NCBI GenBank assembly: GCA_023666965.1
Contig: JAMPAZ010000006.1
Coordinates: 1 to 63,626, forward strand
Direction of reading: 5' to 3'
From: Muribaculum sp.
GTDB taxonomy: Bacteria > Bacteroidota > Bacteroidia > Bacteroidales > Muribaculaceae
DNA length: 63,626 nt
Below the pieces are notes generated by a model. The model was given only the letters and a program-made list of their open reading frames with translations, searched no databases and had not been told where the DNA came from. Shown piece after piece: positions 62,857-63,626 of the stretch. The position numbers and the translations under genes were made by a program. Positions within the stretch are counted from its first letter, which is position 1; the number at the start of each line of letters is the position of its first letter.

Positions 62857-63626
62857 GCTACGGTTGGAAGAGTAATTGCGATAAGTGCCACTACTATCGT
62901 AGAGACCGATACTGCTTGATCGAAACCATCCATCGTGGCTTCCGCCCCATCCCCAATTATGATGATACATGTAATCACCATAGCTAAGATATTCTTTACG
63001 AGAATCGATTTCTTCATAGTCGGGTTCTGCTTTCCATCCCGCGATAAAATACAAGGTATATAATTTAAAAGCATTCTCGAATCGATATCCGTCAATTAAC
63101 CATGCATGGCCTACAGCTCTTTGTTTGTCTGTTCCTGAGGCAAATACAGGATACTTTTTCGTTAAAGAATTTCTCACTTTTGTGTCATTGTGGCTAATTG
63201 TATTACAATCATATCCATATTCCTTTAAAACTCTTAAAGCTTCATTTATTGTTGTTCCTCCTTCACTATCCACTTTCAATTCCTGTCTAAGAGTATAAAG
63301 GAAAGGACATAGTGTTGAGTTGTATGTGTAAATAGAATTAGGCATAGCCGACCAATTATAAGAATTTGGATACTGGTAGTATTTCATTAGCTGACCAACA
63401 GCAATTGTAACGCAGCCTAATTTCCTTTTTTCAGGGTCTGAATCGTTATACGGATTCTCCTGATGCCATTTCGTCGTCAGAAATGGACCATACGAAGAAA
63501 CAACGTTGGGATTAAATTCTCGAATGGTTACAATGGCGGCATTCGTAGCTTCATAATCGGTGCCGAGCCAATTGTCGTCCATCGTTGCGCGTTCCCAAAA
63601 TTCATTCCAAATATCTTCGGGTACTA
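62833..63626 (-). CDS. C10-family cysteine protease (streptopain-like), cut by the window edge
   Basis: The reading frame runs open from the stop at 62833 to the right edge, so the N-terminus (signal peptide, propeptide) is missing; the ATG at 63582 is internal. At least 263 residues are seen. The catalytic Cys is in KLGCVTIAVGQLMKYYQYP, the catalytic His in AVGHAWLIDGY, and the Trp/Asn region is NWGWGGSHDGWFR, all landmarks of the C10 (SpeB/interpain) group. Typically such enzymes are secreted as zymogens. It ends 25 bases before the start of a small lipoprotein, its likely partner. Confidence 0.9.
   Translation of the reverse strand, partial: VPEDIWNEFWERATMDDNWLGTDYEATNAAIVTIREFNPNVVSSYGPFLTTKWHQENPYNDSDPEKRKLGCVTIAVGQLMKYYQYPNSYNWSAMPNSIYTYNSTLCPFLYTLRQELKVDSEGGTTINEALRVLKEYGYDCNTISHNDTKVRNSLTKKYPVFASGTDKQRAVGHAWLIDGYRFENAFKLYTLYFIAGWKAEPDYEEIDSRKEYLSYGDYMYHHNWGWGGSHDGWFRSSSIGLYDSSGTYRNYSSNRSEIIINGY

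Overview
The window looks like a chromosomal segment of a gut Bacteroidales bacterium, most probably a Muribaculaceae-type organism (the family is an inference). Three things point there. Many genes start just after a Bacteroidetes -7 box (TAnnTTTG), often with a TTTG about 20 bases upstream, and with no clear Shine-Dalgarno. Many products belong to families typical of the phylum: PorQ, a SusC-like TonB receptor, DUF4876, DUF6850, DUF4857, DUF4290, DUF4296, DUF3256, GH92/GH125 and C10 proteases. LspA and IleS have the lengths usual for the phylum. No rRNA, tRNA, complete insertion sequence, prophage or CRISPR array was seen.

Layout. 1-10.2 kb (+): a secreted esterase, then an envelope cluster of TonB receptor, DUF4876 lipoprotein, DUF6850 beta-barrel, ABC ATPase, permease and DUF4857 protein, followed by a small OB-fold-like lipoprotein. 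10.2-10.7 kb is a hairpin-rich non-coding stretch. 10.7-20.4 kb: porQ, a gene broken by an in-frame stop, a TonB-C protein, a large GH2 enzyme, a short DXS, a secreted protein of unknown role and a B3/4 protein. 20.5-22.4 kb (+): mtnN-luxS-AlbA. 22.5-22.65 kb: a candidate small RNA. 22.7-31.2 kb (-): housekeeping genes in two blocks, DUF4290-murA-rimM and ileS-dksA-like-lspA-DUF4296-small protein. 31.4-36.0 kb: a small unknown gene, TrpB2 and ClpC. 36.2-41.2 kb (-): a four-gene metal operon (zinc/cadmium ATPase, Fur-family regulator, copper ATPase, small HMA protein). 41.3-51.0 kb (+): M23 peptidase, phosphohexomutase, pseudouridine synthase and a tight der-DEAD helicase-DUF3256-xseA-xseB operon. 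51.1-53.2 kb (-): an AT-rich type II restriction-modification pair of the Eco47II (GGNCC) family. 53.4-61.4 kb (-): a five-gene alpha-mannan/N-glycan operon (GH92, EEP phosphatase, alkaline phosphatase, GH63/MGH1-like, GH125) without its own SusC/SusD. 61.4-62.3 kb: a dense array of palindromes. 62.3 kb to the right edge (-): a small lipoprotein and a C10 cysteine protease cut by the window edge.

The most interesting signals are: (1) the uncharacterised TonB/DUF4876/DUF6850/ABC/DUF4857 cluster, whose first promoter lies inside a perfect 13-bp inverted repeat; (2) a dispersed 90-120 bp structured element found just downstream of four genes, always in the sense orientation; (3) an orphan promoter followed by an intrinsic terminator next to rimM, which predicts a short RNA; (4) a MurA with Asp in place of the fosfomycin-target Cys; (5) near-leaderless promoters for fur and the M23 peptidase; (6) a palindrome over the metal-operon promoter; and (7) a cytosine methyltransferase fused to a helix-turn-helix domain. 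Coordinates, motifs and residue numbers were read by eye. Family assignments rest on recalled sequence patterns, not on database searches.
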